Positions 1 through 10,889 are shown, numbered from the stretch's first letter. The stretch is DNA of 64,000 nt from Girardinichthys multiradiatus (GCF_021462225.1 NC_061817.1:3098751-3162750), one strand, 5' to 3'. Notes: a model not told the origin generated them from the letters alone. Made by a program: numbers and translations.

Positions 1-230
1 TTTTCCACATCTGTGAGGACTTTGGCCTGACTGTGCATACACGTGGGGACCTGTTGACCTGTGGGGACCACATATGAGGTCCCCACTGGCACAACTCCAT
101 TTTGCAGCATAAAATCATGTGTAAACATGCCCGATGCAGTTTTCCAGGAAGTCCCTTGAACTTCGTATCAAGACAAAGTTTGTGTGAGTGTATACCCATG
201 TACCCTCAGTGGTCCCACAGGGTATTTCAG
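1..230. repeat. GGGGACC-rich dispersed repeat fragment
   Basis: The first 230 bases carry several 'tggggacc' and 'ggtcccc' words in both orientations. They resemble in style, not in detail, the 'gtcctcac' repeat at 58855-59200. There is no coding potential. I recall such sequence as a common interspersed teleost repeat but cannot name a family. The window edge truncates it on the left. Confidence 0.3.
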
Positions 231-479
231 TCCCCAATAGGCTTGATGTTCTAGAAGAGTGCGTCACTGCCTGCTCACTCTCTAGCGACCTGAATTGTTT
301 AGAAGGAGTATTGCAATTAATTGTTCAATTTAAACTTTAACTTTTAAAATCAAAATCTTTAACTTTATTTCTTGCAGTTTGGGATTAATACAGTTTTTTA
401 ATTTAATTTATGTTATTTCAATTTAAACTGACGTTCACCATTATTTGTCTATTTATTTTTATTAAAAATAATGTAATTA
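231..479. other. AT-rich spacer, nothing recognised
   Basis: AT-rich sequence with poly-T runs. No ORF, tRNA, repeat array or splice-bounded exon is visible. Confidence 0.5.
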
Positions 480-1225
480 GCCCCGAGCACGGCGAAGGCC
501 TATTCCAATTCAAATGTTATTACGATTCTCCTCCGAAAATAAGCGCTAATTTGGAGGCCTAAAAATATTTGCAAACTCACCCAACTTTGCCAGAAATTGT
601 CCCCCAATTGAAATCTTTGTATTTTAATGGAATTGAAAGGCATGGCCAAATGGCTCTACAGCACCGTCTAACATGAGATAGGCCAACTGGTAAATCGTAG
701 AGAGCTGAAATTTGATACATAGATAGAACCACTGAAACAAGAAAATAAAGTCTCTTGGAGGTATGTCCTAAACCCAACAGGAAATCAGCCATTTTGAGTC
801 AAAGGGTCATTTTTAGGCATTTTTGACTTTTCATACATGCCAAACTTTAATAAACCCCTCCTAGGGATTTTGAGCTCTCGGTTTCAAACTTGGTGAATAT
901 GCACTTAAGGCCTTGGGGAGTAATAGTTATCAAAAAGGTGAGTTTTTTTGCCTGTTAAAGGGGCGTTCCCAGGCCTCAAATGTGATCTTCAGGCCGTAAA
1001 TTTCGAAACTATAACTTTCACAAAGAAAGACTGATTTGCACCAAACCTGGCATGAGTCATCCATGTGGGATGTCTACTATGTGGTCATATGCTGACATCA
1101 TCAAAGCCCCGCCCCCTCAGAACTGGAAGTCTGTTTTTGTTTTCTTGAAGAGCTCTATCTCTTGACCCCCTTGACCTAAGATAATCCTGAGTCAGAAGAC
1201 AAATAACAAGTTTCTCACTTTCTTT
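480..1225. repeat. Probable dispersed teleost repeat
   Basis: The segment opens with 'ccccgagcacggcgaaggcc' and runs as non-coding, moderately GC-balanced sequence to about 1225, where a MITE end begins. I recall the 'gagc..ggcgaaggcc' start from repeats in other fish genomes, but there is only one copy here and no terminal repeat or target duplication can be shown. The only ORF of note (577-792, minus) has no recognisable features. Confidence 0.3.
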
Positions 1226-1236
1226 AAAACACAAAA

Positions 1237-1400
1237 TGCCCCTTTTCCACTGGCTCTACTTTGGTGGCTTTGTTCTACTCTACTCAGTCTGGCACAGCTC
1301 TACTACGAAGTTAGCGCATTTTCATGGACCCTCCAAGACCTGGTTCAGGTGAAACATCTGTTGCTGCGAGTTTTGAACCACACCTCTAGACATCCTATGC
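1237..1400 (+). repeat. MITE terminal segment, family with end tgccccttttccactgg
   Basis: 'tgccccttttccactggct' at 1237 recurs at 14660 (+) and, with one change, in reverse at about 37360-37378. Each copy continues with related 'ctctac...ccactc' text. A repeated outer end with no coding capacity fits a MITE or the end of a DNA transposon. I favour a PIF/Harbinger- or hAT-type source from memory of fish repeats. No matching opposite end or target duplication was found. Confidence 0.5.
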
Positions 1401-1403
1401 CAT

Positions 1404-1628
1404 GTGTTGTTTCATAACTGTGCGACCGCAATGCGAGTTGTCATTTTTAAAGACAACAGAAGAAGAGAGAGCTGGGATATTTTGTTTTTTAGCCTAATTG
1501 GGATTTTTCTGAGATTCCAAGAAGAGAGGAGTAGTGTGAGGAATGCTGTGGAGGCAGTTAATGTGGCAATAAGGATAGCAGATTTCTGTAGAAGATTCTT
1601 GGCCTTGCCACTGGAGGAAAGCCGGTAA
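1404..1628 (+). CDS. Short ORF of unknown function ending at a splice donor
   Basis: A 74-codon ORF lies directly downstream of the MITE-like end. Its stop codon is the TAA inside 'cggtaagtaa', which is a strong 5' splice-site match at 1625. The peptide is Arg-rich in its middle (residues about 18-48) and has no domain I recognise. It could be a first exon of a transposon gene related to the adjacent terminal sequence, or chance. I can name no partner exon. Confidence 0.2.
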   Translation: MLFHNCATAMRVVIFKDNRRRESWDILFFSLIGIFLRFQEERSSVRNAVEAVNVAIRIADFCRRFLALPLEESR

Positions 1629-1738
1629 GTAAGCTAATGCACATTTTTATATTCCAACTACTATGAAACTTGTACTGCAGTGACATTTCATAAAAAAAAA
1701 ACGTGTTTACTTATGATTCACCTGATGTTCAGGTTATA

Positions 1739-1746
1739 CTGAAAAA
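1739..1746. repeat. Left 8-bp direct repeat (ctgaaaaa) of hAT element
   Basis: Identical to 3859-3866. Eight base pairs is the hAT target-site duplication size. The short A-run raises the chance of coincidence. Confidence 0.5.
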
Positions 1747-3858
1747 CAGGGACGACTGGTATAAGTGGGCTAGTAGGGCTAAGCCCTACCTGGTGTTCTC
1801 AGTAAAAAATTTAAAATGCCTAATAAACACAAATTAAAAATATTGTATCACATTTTGTGTAATTTACAACAAAACTGGTGCCAGTCTTTCCAAAGGGCTA
1901 ACTTTTCAGAGCCCCAATCATTTAATGTGTTTTGTGGATTAGAATGATTGACAGATGTCATGTCACACACCCTCCGTTTGGGACTAATTGGGGCTAATTT
2001 TGTTCAGCCCAGGTTCCGCCCAAGGCCACAGGCTTTAGCCAATGAGGGTGGACGTACAATGATGTGCCTCAAGTGCGACCAGATGTGGGTGTGGTGTGGT
2101 ATAGACTGAGTAGGTAGGATGTCAAGCAAGATGGCAAGCAAGATAAGTATAACTGGAGTGGATTATTTAATTTTTCACCTGATTTTCTTAATGTCTTTTG
2201 AGGAAAAATTGGAAGTGAAGATGTTGGGGGCGATAGACCAAACGATATTCAAATCCAACAAAAGAAAAAGCTGCAAAACTGGAGTTTTTCTGTCACCTGG
2301 TTTTAGCGAAAGGACTGGCTAATGGCAAATGTAGCTAAAAAATCTATTTTCTGCTTACTGTTCTTGCTGTTTGGAAGAAACAAAGCTTGGACCCAAGAAC
2401 GAATTGTTGATCTAAGATAAAAAAATCACATATCCACCACAATTCAAATTGGAAACATTGCCTGTCAACTGGATGAAGTTCACCACATCGCTGTACAGAG
2501 GCACAATGAGCTGGTGAAAAAAAATAGACATATATTATCACAGATTTTGGATTGCATTAAATTTTGCAGGGCACACTAGCTACTATTATGTGGGTCTGAT
2601 TAATATTCCTTGTCACTGAATTGGAGTGTTTTTCTGGATCTGGTTAACAAGTTTTCTTTTTTATACAATCAGTTGGCAGATCACCCATCAAATACACAAG
2701 TGGCCAAATACACATCTAAAACCAGCCAAAATGAGCTGCTTGATTGCAATTTAGAGGTTTATCAACAAAACATTACGGATAAAATATAAGAAGCACCATT
2801 TGTTGCGGTGCAAGCAGACAAAACCACAGATGTGGCTTGTGTGAGCCAGTGTGATTGTGCTCAGGTACATCACTGAATCCACCGCAGTGGAGAGATTCTT
2901 GTTTTTTTTTCTTCTAGAAAACAGGTCTGCAGAGGGATTTAAAAAGCTTCTCAAAGAAAAGATTTGGATGCAGAGTTCAGATTGTGCCCCCGTGGCAGCT
3001 CAGTACTGCAAAATAATGAAGCAATCAAAGGCTCACTTCAAGAAGGCCCGACATTTAAATTAATTTGAACTCATTATCCAGATCTGTTTTTGGAATTTAG
3101 CACCTGTTTCTAGCAGAAGCAGTTGGATGCCACATGTAGACAGTTCCCAATGATGTGCAAAGAAAAACTGAAAGGTGAACTGATGGTGATGCACAGCAGT
3201 ATGAAGTTTGAAGGGTTAACATTTGCCCTATCACTGTTGAGGATGCTAACAGAGAACAATCTTTAGAGCACTTTTTCGGAGACTCTTAAGTTAACGCAAA
3301 TAGCCATCACAACCCTGATGACGTCAGCAGAGTCAGAAAGGTGTTTAGTACACTGAAGAAGATCAAGTCATTTCTCCGCAGTAACACAGAACAGGAAAGG
3401 TGAATGCACTGGCTGCACTGTCTATTGAGCAAGAGTGCATCCAGAGATCACCTGACTTTAATGACATGGTAATAAACTCGTCAGAGTGAGTTTATCTTTA
3501 AATAAGATTAAAAAAAAGAAAGTATTGTATGATTTTATTTTATCGGTGTGATTGTGTCAAGGAGTGTGGTGCAGTGTTATCCAAAGCTGTTTGACTAGGA
3601 AAAAAAAAGTCATCTAAAATATTTCAAGTTGGAACCCTTAATGCAAGGGAATTAAGTTGGACAATTGACAGAGGCTCTGTGTAAGCTTGGTGTATGGTAT
3701 GTTTTGGTGGTTGTTTGTTTTACGGTTGAAAAAGGACATGTCAATTTATAACAGGTTTTCTTTATTTCATATGGGTTGCTTCTGTTGTTGGAATTCAATC
3801 TGCAGCATTTTATTATATATCTATATCTGTTAGCCCACCCAACACATATCACCACCAG
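1747..3858 (+). mobile_element. Decayed hAT DNA transposon, ZMYM1-like transposase type
   Basis: The element starts 'cagggacgactgg' at 1747 and ends '...accaccag' at 3858. The octamer ctgaaaaa occurs immediately outside both ends (1739-1746 and 3859-3866), the duplication length hAT elements make. Pieces of a hAT transposase lie between, in order and on the plus strand. The two ends match only loosely (CAG, then 'ctggtat' against 'ctggtg'), and the right end could also be placed at 3861, so the boundary is probable rather than certain. Confidence 0.6.
2119..3490 (+). pseudogene. hAT transposase remnant (zinc finger to C-terminal dimerisation region)
   Basis: The first piece (2119-2322) reads into a 'GVFLSPGFSERTG' segment typical of the N-terminal zinc-finger region (TTF type) of ZMYM1-like hAT proteins, and continues in another frame through about 2530. 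A second piece (about 2840-3060) has 'YITESTAVERFLFF' followed by an acidic/basic stretch, as in the catalytic core. The third (about 3297-3480) reads TSAESERCFSTLKKIKSFLR and then 'LAALSIEQ', the diagnostic hAT C-terminal dimerisation block. Stops and frameshifts separate the pieces and most of the core is missing, so it cannot make a functional transposase. Confidence 0.75.
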
Positions 3859-3866
3859 CTGAAAAA
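3859..3866. repeat. Right 8-bp direct repeat (ctgaaaaa) of hAT element
   Basis: Identical to 1739-1746, immediately outside the proposed right end. Confidence 0.5.
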
Positions 3867-4499
3867 TGAATAAAGCTCTGTTCCTTCATATCTGTGTAGT
3901 TCTAGTTTTGATCAAATCTCCCATGTTGTCACATATCTCAGATTCTCTAACAATCTGATTGGGGGCTTAACACAGCTTAAACTCATAATTTGCATAGAAC
4001 AAGGATAACAAAACAGAATCCAGTAATTCTTGAATTTTCTGGACACATTTTCTTATATTCAAGATTCTCCAAGAAGACAGCTAAACAGTGAGTAGATAGA
4101 ATTATGTAGTACAAAGTAGAAATTAACGGACATGTCTTGTAGTTTGGGTTCTGTTAATAGCAACCCGAACAGTCCTTTCAAAATATTTGGTGTGCTAAAT
4201 AATGCATGTGTTCACTTTTAGATGTCTTAAGTGGAAATCCACAATGTTAGTGTCAAAATACTTTAAACGATCAAGTTACAATGTCCTTTGTAATATAGAG
4301 AAAACCAAATAAAAACAACATAGAGAACTACTAAAAGTCTGCATGAAATAGTTATTTTCACTCTGTGTCTGAAGTTCCTCACATTTTTAGATGTTATGTG
4401 TTTCAATGCAGTAACTTGGCAGTAGAGAGTTTTATTAGGACCATGACACCATGGAAACTACAACATATGTACTAAGTTATGTGGAGTGGGTATAAGAAA
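3867..4499. other. Non-coding spacer between two hAT elements
   Basis: AT-rich DNA with no ORF above 60 codons, no tRNA-like promoter boxes and no repeated word matching other parts of the window. Confidence 0.5.
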
Positions 4500-4559
4500 A
4501 GAGATCACTTTGTTTGAGAGCACAACCGCGTTTATTTTTCCTCTGATGTTTGCTACAAC

Positions 4560-4698
4560 TCTTCACTGTGAAGGTCTGCCATCTCTCTGCTGATGGCTGC
4601 TTCCTCCTGAAGGAGATCCATCAAGGATCTCTGGTGTCACTCACAATACCAACAGTTCTCATTCACCATCATGTCAGCCATGTCCCTCCTTCTATTAC
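4560..4698 (-). pseudogene. hAT transposase C-terminal exon (tentative)
   Basis: Starts after a minus-strand 'tttccag' acceptor at 4699-4705. Past a stop, it reads 'SLMDLLQEEAAISREMADLH', a short amphipathic, coiled-coil-like tail of the kind that ends these transposases. An in-frame stop sits after 'CWYCE', so this piece is decayed. The assignment rests mainly on position and the helical tail. Confidence 0.4.
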
Positions 4699-5407
4699 CT
4701 GGAAAGAATAATCAAATGATTGTTATAGCACATATAGACCAAAAACCAAAATAATAACATGGACTAGTTATATAGATTTATTTCATCTGAACACATTTGA
4801 TTTTGAGAGGTTTTTCGAGATTTCCCATTATGACATCTGAATGTTTTGTGAGTGAAATCTCTGTGTGTAGTGTGTTGTGATATGTGGCTGTACACCATAG
4901 ACTGTAGAACCAAACGTGTTTTATCTACAAATTTTTTACCGTATGGGATGTCTGAGGTTTTGGAAATCCCTGACAATTTTATATCTTGCTGTGTGAATCA
5001 GGCATAAGCCATATCTTGACAAACTAAGCAGATATTTCAGCTTTAAGTTGCTGCATTTTTGCCTAAAAATATCTTATAGTCCATTTTGTGTAACAAAGCT
5101 TAATTTATTAAACTTTATCCAGTTTTTACTGTTCTCATACGCTATATGGGTAACCCTATCCCAATATTACCCTATCCACTATTCGTTGCAGCCCTTGTAT
5201 GTATGGATGCACCTGGAGCATCTCAAATGCGCAGAATAGCAAAATCTATCCTGTTAAGCACTTTACTTCTGAGAAGGAAGTTAGAGCACCTGGCCCTTTT
5301 CAAAACATTTAGCTCAGTATTTTCGAATCAAACTGCATACACTTGCTGCTACACATGCTCCTTGCATATTTATCACAATTGGTATCCAAAAATAGCAACC
5401 ACTATAC

Positions 5408-5550
5408 CTAAGAGCTGCCTCAGCGCCCAAGCTGATATTGACCCTCTGTGGGAGGAGGAACAAGTTCTTATCAGCCAGATCCAACTTGGTGAGTTGAAGG
5501 GGAGTGATTTCCAGCAGGACCTCTCTCTTAATGTAGCGTCTCATTAGACT
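5408..5550 (-). pseudogene. hAT transposase internal exon with good splice sites
   Basis: The acceptor is 'ctgctgacag' at 5551-5560 on the minus strand after a pyrimidine tract, and the donor is GTATAG at 5402-5407. It encodes 'SLMRRYIKREVL' and then 'KLDLADKNLFLLPQRVNIS'. It joins the preceding exon (5866-5950) in phase zero with no stop, which supports a real intron rather than chance. The KL.vD...n.....k.di pattern is standard for this hAT branch. Confidence 0.7.
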
Positions 5551-5865
5551 CTGTCAGCAGACAAAAGTACAATTAGCCTATGCTAATTTTATCCAGCACA
5601 CAGACATAATTCTATTTCAATATGATTTAAAAAACAAAACCAAAGAGCAAAGTGTACCGGAGTCAACTTCCTTGTTTGTATGTGGCAATAATGCTGATTC
5701 TGATTTAAACAAAGTAGCTGCTAATGTGATAAATACTTTGATTATATTGTTTCGGATAAAAGCATCTGCTAGATGAATAAATAAACAAAGATGATCTATG
5801 CCTCTCAGCATAGTTCAGCATAGATTTATTTAAGGCAACAGGTGCTACCTACATACTTTAATTAC

Positions 5866-5950
5866 CTTGACCAACTCAGCCATGTCTTTGGTGAAGAAAG
5901 GCAGCACAGGTTCATTAGTCTGGTATTTCTTCATGAATGGGTGGAACATC
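5866..5950 (-). pseudogene. hAT transposase internal exon
   Basis: Bounded by a splice acceptor (ccag on the minus strand at 5951) and a GTAATT donor at 5861-5865. It encodes 'MFHPFMKKYQTNEPVLPFF' followed by 'TKDMAELVK', the segment with 'l.pFl..yQTd.P..pFl' that sits in the middle of fish hAT transposases. Its phase does not follow directly from the upstream exon, so one or more core exons are missing between them. Confidence 0.7.
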
Positions 5951-6164
5951 CTGGCTATGGTCATTTATTTATTATCTTGATGAAAACAACTTTTTTGAAA
6001 GGTCTAGACATGCTGAATATGAATTTGAATGTTAGCACCGAGAACTTTTGGGGGCACACTCTGGATTCATCCCATGTCAATATACCCCTGATTATCAATA
6101 CACTTCAGTACAAAACATATTCATTACACTTGCAAAGTAACTATCACTTACCTCCATATGTTTC

Positions 6165-6718
6165 AGTAGGTCCTCTGTTGTTTCATGGCCCATAAACTGA
6201 GAGCCCATGTACCTCGTTTCCATCTTTCCATTGCTCCAGAACTGAACATGAAGATCAAGCTGTTTGAGCTTTCATTAAACATTACCACATACTGCCTGGT
6301 TAGCATTCATGTCAGCTCTCTCTTGATGAAGTATGCCAAGCCCAATCTTGCTATATAAGCAATCTTGTTCAGGCCACACGTGAATGTTGTTGCAATGTTT
6401 GAGTCAGGAAACATTGACTGGAAGATGCTACTAATATCACCACTACTGTTATAAGACAAGTGATTTGTAATGGAGTGAAGAATCCAAAGCACTCTTAGAT
6501 TTTGATGTTTCAGTGTATCCGAATGTAGACCAAAGGTCATTAGACAAAGTGGTAGTGACACAGCGATGCAGTTCACACGGACCAGCCACTGTCGATGATG
6601 GTGGGGGTTGTAAAAAAAACTGGGAGATAGCTTGTTCCGCTGAAGGCTCTTTCGCAGCTAGCCAGTGTTTCTCCGACTTGGAGTCAGGCTTGAGCACTTC
6701 GACACCCAATGTCCCCAA
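6165..6718 (-). pseudogene. hAT transposase N-terminal exon, frameshifted
   Basis: The minus strand reads in one frame from 6718 (a low-complexity linker with a Gln/Pro patch) and then, after a frameshift near 6450-6570, as 'SSGDISSIFQSMFPDSNIAT...ARLGLAYFIKREL'. The 'fpdS...g..K.ay...gla' pattern is the conserved start of the core in a common fish hAT family. A second shift near 6290 leads to 'QLDLHVQFWSNG' and 'YMGSQFMGHETTEDLLKHME'. The exon then ends at GTAAGT (rc, just below 6165). Two frameshifts make this copy dead. Confidence 0.7.
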
Positions 6719-6885
6719 CTGGATTGTCCTCTTGCAAAGTTTACAGCAAGCTTCATATCAATTTCTGGGGACCGCTTCCAACCAAGTGCAAAAATCACTA
6801 ATATCAAACTAAGTCTTCCTATGTCTATGCTAAGTTTTCTATGACGAGCAGCCGACATGTCTCCCAATACACGGCATGTATTGTT

Positions 6886-6929
6886 CAATTGTTATTATTA
6901 TTATTCAGTTATTATTATTATTATTATTG
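6886..6929. repeat. (TTA)n microsatellite
   Basis: About 14 near-perfect 'tta' units with one 'cag' interruption at about 6906. It lies between the hAT element and the LINE fragment starting near 6931. Confidence 0.9.
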
Positions 6930-6930
6930 A

Positions 6931-7075
6931 GTCCGAGTGGCCCATGTTCCACGCCTCCATTGCCGAGGCGGCTTACTGGAGCTGTGGTCGCAAGGTTGTT
7001 GGTGCCTGTCGCAGCGGCAATCCTCAAACCTGCTGGTGGACTCCGGCGTGAGGGATGCTGTCAGGCTGAAGAAGG
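6931..7075 (+). pseudogene. LINE pre-RT segment
   Basis: The plus frame reads 'WPMFHASIAEAAYWSCGRK' and then a stretch with 'NPQTCWWTPAVRDAVRLKK'. 'WWtpaVr.aV..KK' is the conserved segment just upstream of the RT in several LINE clades. Homology stops at about 7075, where foreign sequence begins. Confidence 0.65.
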
Positions 7076-7890
7076 TGTTGGACCATTTGTTCGCCACTAT
7101 ACCTCCCAGTGTCATCTGCTACTATATAGGAGGAAGGCCGGCCGTCTTTGAGTTTGTTATAGACCAAGTAATCCCGTTTTGTTTTATTTCTATTAGAAAT
7201 AGCTTGGGCAGGATAGAGTAGGATTTTAGGGCGATTTAGAATCGCCACTTATTGTCCAATGTGTTCTAAGTTGTATGTGCATGCAATGTCTTTTTGAAAC
7301 TTTGATTGCTGTTTGATTGCTCTGAAAGTCAACACGCTTTGAAGCTGTGTGTGTCTCACTGTGTTTGAACACCTGAGCCCAGACTCAGGTGAACTTAAAG
7401 TTGGACTGCTAGAACCACATGGTGTAATACTCACTGTTCCATTGTCTTCACTCTTAGTGTTTTTCCACTGGTTGCCTCCTTAAAGTTTTATGACCCTTTG
7501 TGTTTCACTGAGCTCCAACTTTGGGGGTTTTATGAGTGCAGCCTGGTGGAGGCCGCTCCCAAAGCTTTGCCCAGTACCATATTTTCTCTTGTTTTTGCCA
7601 TAACTGCTGGTTTGACTTTCATAGACACTCAATGTTGTTTTATCCTGTTTAGTTAATTATTTTACCCCTTTTGTGTAGAATGTTTGCATGCTTGATTAGG
7701 TGAAGATCATTGAATCAGAATAGCGTGGTCGGTCAGGGCTGTCGATTTAATAAATATTCACATAGTTAAAGAGAAAGCATTTGTGTTTATTTTGAGCAAG
7801 TTTGATTTGTTTGTCAAAATAAGATCAAAGTTCCCCACCTTCAGTGAAGCAGTTGATTAAACAGTGACATCTTGTAATGTCTATCAATTA
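7076..7890. other. Unassigned insertion inside the LINE
   Basis: Roughly 0.8 kb without coding capacity separates two parts of one LINE protein. It includes 'actatatagg' (TATA-like, about 7121) and 'aataaatattc' (about 7750), features seen in LTRs, but I found no TG...CA ends and no flanking duplication. It may be a decayed solo LTR or another non-autonomous element. Confidence 0.35.
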
Positions 7891-7892
7891 TT

Positions 7893-9178
7893 ATTGTGAA
7901 TTTAACAACTGTAATTATTGGGGCAGGCTCTTTAACCTCTGGTGCTGAGGTCACCGAGGTGATTAAAAAGCTCCTCGATTGTAAGGCCCCGGGGGTGGAT
8001 GAGATTTGCCCAGAGTTCCTTAAGGCTCTGGATGTTGTAGGGTTGTGTTGGCTAACGCAGCATTGCGTGGACATCTGGGGCAGTTCCACTGGATAGGCAG
8101 ACTGGGGTGGTGGTCCCCCTATTCAAAAAGGGGGACCGTAGAGTGTGTTCCAAATATAGAGGAGTCACACTCTTAAGCCTCCCTGGTAAGGTCTATGCAG
8201 GGGTTCTGGAGAGGAGGGTCCATCAGATAGTTGAACCTCGGATTCAGGAACAGCAGTGTGGTTTTCGTCCTGGGTGCAGAACACTGAACCAGCTCTACAC
8301 CCTGAGCAGGGTCCTGGAGGGTGCATGGGAGTTCGCTCAATCAGTCTACATGTGCTTTGTGGACTTGGAGAAGGCGTTCAACTATGTCCTTCGGGGAATC
8401 CTGTGGGGGTACTCCGGGAGTATGGGATACCAGGCCCTTTGATAAGGGCTGCAAGGTCCCTGTATGACCGGTGTCAGAGCTTGGTCCGCATTGCACGCAG
8501 TAAGTCGGACTCATTTCCGATGAGGGCCGGACTCTGCTAAGGTTGCCCTTTGTCACCGATTCTGTTCATAACTTTTATGGACAGAATTTCTAGGCAAACA
8601 GAAGGTGTTGAGGGGATCCATTTTGGTGGTCTTAGGATTTTGGTCCTATTGGCTTCATCAGCTTGTGATCTACAGCTCTCACTGGAGCAGTTTGTAGCCG
8701 AGTGTGAAGTGGCTGGAATGAGAATCAGTGCCTCCAAGTCCGGAGCCATGGTCTTCAGCTGGAAAAGGATAGAGTGCCTCTTTCGGGTCGGGGGGGAGGT
8801 CCTGCCTCAAGTGGAGGAGTTCAAGTATCTTGGGGTCTTGTTCACAAATGAGGGATAAATTGAGCGAGAGATCGATAGACGGATTGGTGCTGTGTCAGCA
8901 GTGATGCGGGCGCTGTACCGGTCTGTCGTGGTGTAGAGAGAGGTGAGTCAAAAAGCGAAGCTCTCGATTTACCGGTCGATCTACGTTCCTACCCTCATCT
9001 ATGGTCATGAGCTTTGGGTCATGACCGAAGGAATGAGATCACAGATACAAGCAGCCGAAATTAGTTTCCTCCGCAGGGTGTCTAGGCTCTCCCTTAGAGA
9101 TAGGGTGAGAAGCTCGGTCATCCGGGAGGGACTCAGAGTAGAGCTGCTGCTTCTCCACATCGAGAGGAGCTTATAGTT
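7893..9178 (+). pseudogene. LINE reverse transcriptase, broken
   Basis: Successive frames read 'LTSGAEVTEVIKKLLDCKAP', then 'VVPLFKKGDRRVCSKYRGVT' (RT fingers) and 'QEQQCGFRPG', then 'VYMCFVDLEKAFNYV' (palm). Farther on come '[19 protein letters not shown]' and '[12 protein letters not shown]' (thumb side), and finally 'AKLSIYRSIYVPTLIYGHEL'. The catalytic x-A-D-D box expected after 'GLRILVLL' (about 8635) is deleted, and stops or frameshifts occur near 8095, 8440, 8540 and 8858. It cannot encode active RT. Confidence 0.75.
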
Positions 9179-9790
9179 GGGAAAATACTGTAGTTTTATT
9201 TATATAGCTTTCATTATAATACTCGTTGTCTCTAGGTGCTTTCCAGAGACCCAGAGCATGAACTAATCAGGACTAAACTCAAAACACTCTGAAGCATTTA
9301 TCTGCCAGTCTATGAAATCCCAATGGCCTGTCAAGTTGAAGTATAAAATCAATTTACTTAGTTTCAGTGAATTTAACCTAAAGTTAGTGGGTTGGATTAG
9401 TTGGTAATGGATTCCAAAATCCAAAACTAATTGGCAGTGGTCAGTGCTTACCTCCTGTGTGGATGTGTCTGTTTTTTTTTTTAACTGTCACATTTGATCA
9501 CGGCAGACTATTAGCTTTTGGTATATTTGTGACAAATCTGGGTGGTTCACTGCATGATTTGTATTAAATCTATAAGCAAGGTATTTACTTTATTTATTCT
9601 CCCCCATCAAATGCAGAAACCCCAGTTTCATGTGAAGGAGCCTGTGCATTTTTGGTGCTGTTGAGAACTGACATCTTTGGGATTTCTGAATACCTTGATA
9701 CAGTTACAGTTAACTCTGTAGCTTTGTATTAAAGCAAAACATTTTATTTAGGGGTGGACTGATTTAACTGTTAAACTTCTCAATTTTTAG
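9179..9790. other. Non-coding spacer with a SINE-like scrap
   Basis: 'ttttatttatatagc...tctaggtgctttccagagac' at about 9192-9255 resembles the 3' tail of fish SINE/LINE repeats ('tatatag...aaggtgcttt'). It is short and without promoter boxes. The rest is AT-rich with nothing recognised. Confidence 0.35.
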
Positions 9791-9904
9791 CAGTCGCAGC
9801 AGTCATCCAGTGAGAGTGACGATACCATCATCCTTGGTCCAACGCCAGCTGCGGTAATAGGGGACATAAGTGTGCCTGAGCTCAAAAGAACCAACAGTGT
9901 GATT
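9791..9904 (+). pseudogene. Recombinase gene, acidic exon a
   Basis: Exactly 38 open codons between 'caatttttag' and 'gtaagt'. It reads 'SSSESDDTIILGPTPAAV' and then 'DISVPELKRTNSVI'. The borders are good splice sites and the frame enters exon b in phase zero. No initiator Met is inside, so a further 5' exon is implied but not found. Confidence 0.6.
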
Positions 9905-10889
9905 GTAAGTTTATCTTCAAGCATCATAGTCTAGCCTAAGAGGTAGTTGGTTTCTTATTTTGTGTGAATCTTTTATCATGATTTGATTTTTTTAATTTTG
10001 TTAATTTGATTTCTCTAAATATGGACTGTGATGCATTTGCCTTAATTTTTGCCTGGTTATTTCATAAGCTCATAGATGCGGGGTAGTCAAAGTAATATTT
10101 TTGCAATGTAGATTTAGCATATTGCATGAAATTTTTCTTGGTGAGTACTCTCTTGTAATTGAAATGTCCAGATGTCTTTAAGAAGCAGAGCAAATTAATG
10201 TTGTTCCGCTATGGCCAGAAAATCAACAGTTATTGATGGTTGATTTTGTGTTGGCTACTATCTGTAAATTATGTCTGACATTGCAATGATATTAAACTGT
10301 TTATTTTGCCGTCATGGTGCATCTTGGATACCAGAGCTTTGATCAATTTGGAAAAACAAAAACATAAAAATGTGAAAAAAAATTAAAACAAACCCATTAT
10401 TTTTTAATAATATGTCCTCTAGTTTTGACTTTCTTGCAAAAGAAATACAAATTATTTGTACTATAAGAATAACCTAAGCTTGTTATTAGTAAAAGAGATT
10501 TACTGTCAAGGATCTTTCCTAGTCATAAATGTGAAGATACAAAAATCAAGTTAATTTTACACACACAAAAAAAAGTTTTAATGGGAAAACTGTAGCGTTT
10601 AAAATCTAAGATTCCTTATTGCTGATTTGTTGCGGTAAAGCATACAGCTACTCCCTGTTTAGTCTCTTTATGATTTTATGGATGTTTAAAAACAAAGTTC
10701 AGATGATGATTAAAAAAGTTGGAAAAACATTTAAGCTCCAAGCACCAAAAAAAAAAAGAATTCATACTAGTATTGGGAGTTTTTCTTTTTTAATTGACTT
10801 TATTTAAATACTACTTGTACATTTTTAGGTTCTTCTGATTTGGTTATATATTTGAGAGATAATGTTAAAGTAATCTCTTTTTTGTTTAG

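Larger units (their letters stand above)
4500..6860 (-). mobile_element. Second hAT element with multi-exon transposase gene
   Basis: Minus-strand exon pieces of one hAT transposase are spread over about 2.3 kb in the correct order: an N-terminal part at 6165-6718, short exons at 5866-5950 and 5408-5550, and a C-terminal piece at about 4560-4698 followed by an AATAAA-like signal near 4530. No terminal inverted repeat or target duplication could be fixed, so both ends are estimates. A (TTA)n microsatellite abuts the right side. The protein differs in type from the hAT at 1747-3858. Confidence 0.65.
6931..9178 (+). mobile_element. Decayed LINE (non-LTR retrotransposon) in two parts
   Basis: A pre-RT piece of the ORF2-type protein is at 6931-7075, and the reverse transcriptase resumes at 7893-9178 on the same strand. 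The intervening stretch of about 0.8 kb is unrelated. I recognise the RT as an abundant fish LINE type but will not fix its clade. The copy ends abruptly at 9178, before the usual C-terminal zinc-binding region, so it is truncated at both ends. Confidence 0.7.

Noticed and set aside
5146..5547. 133-codon plus-strand ORF
   Set aside because: Antisense shadow of the hAT exon at 5408-5550 on the minus strand, which has splice sites and family motifs.
6513..6812. Plus-strand ORF of 99 codons
   Set aside because: Antisense to the hAT N-terminal exon; no features of its own.
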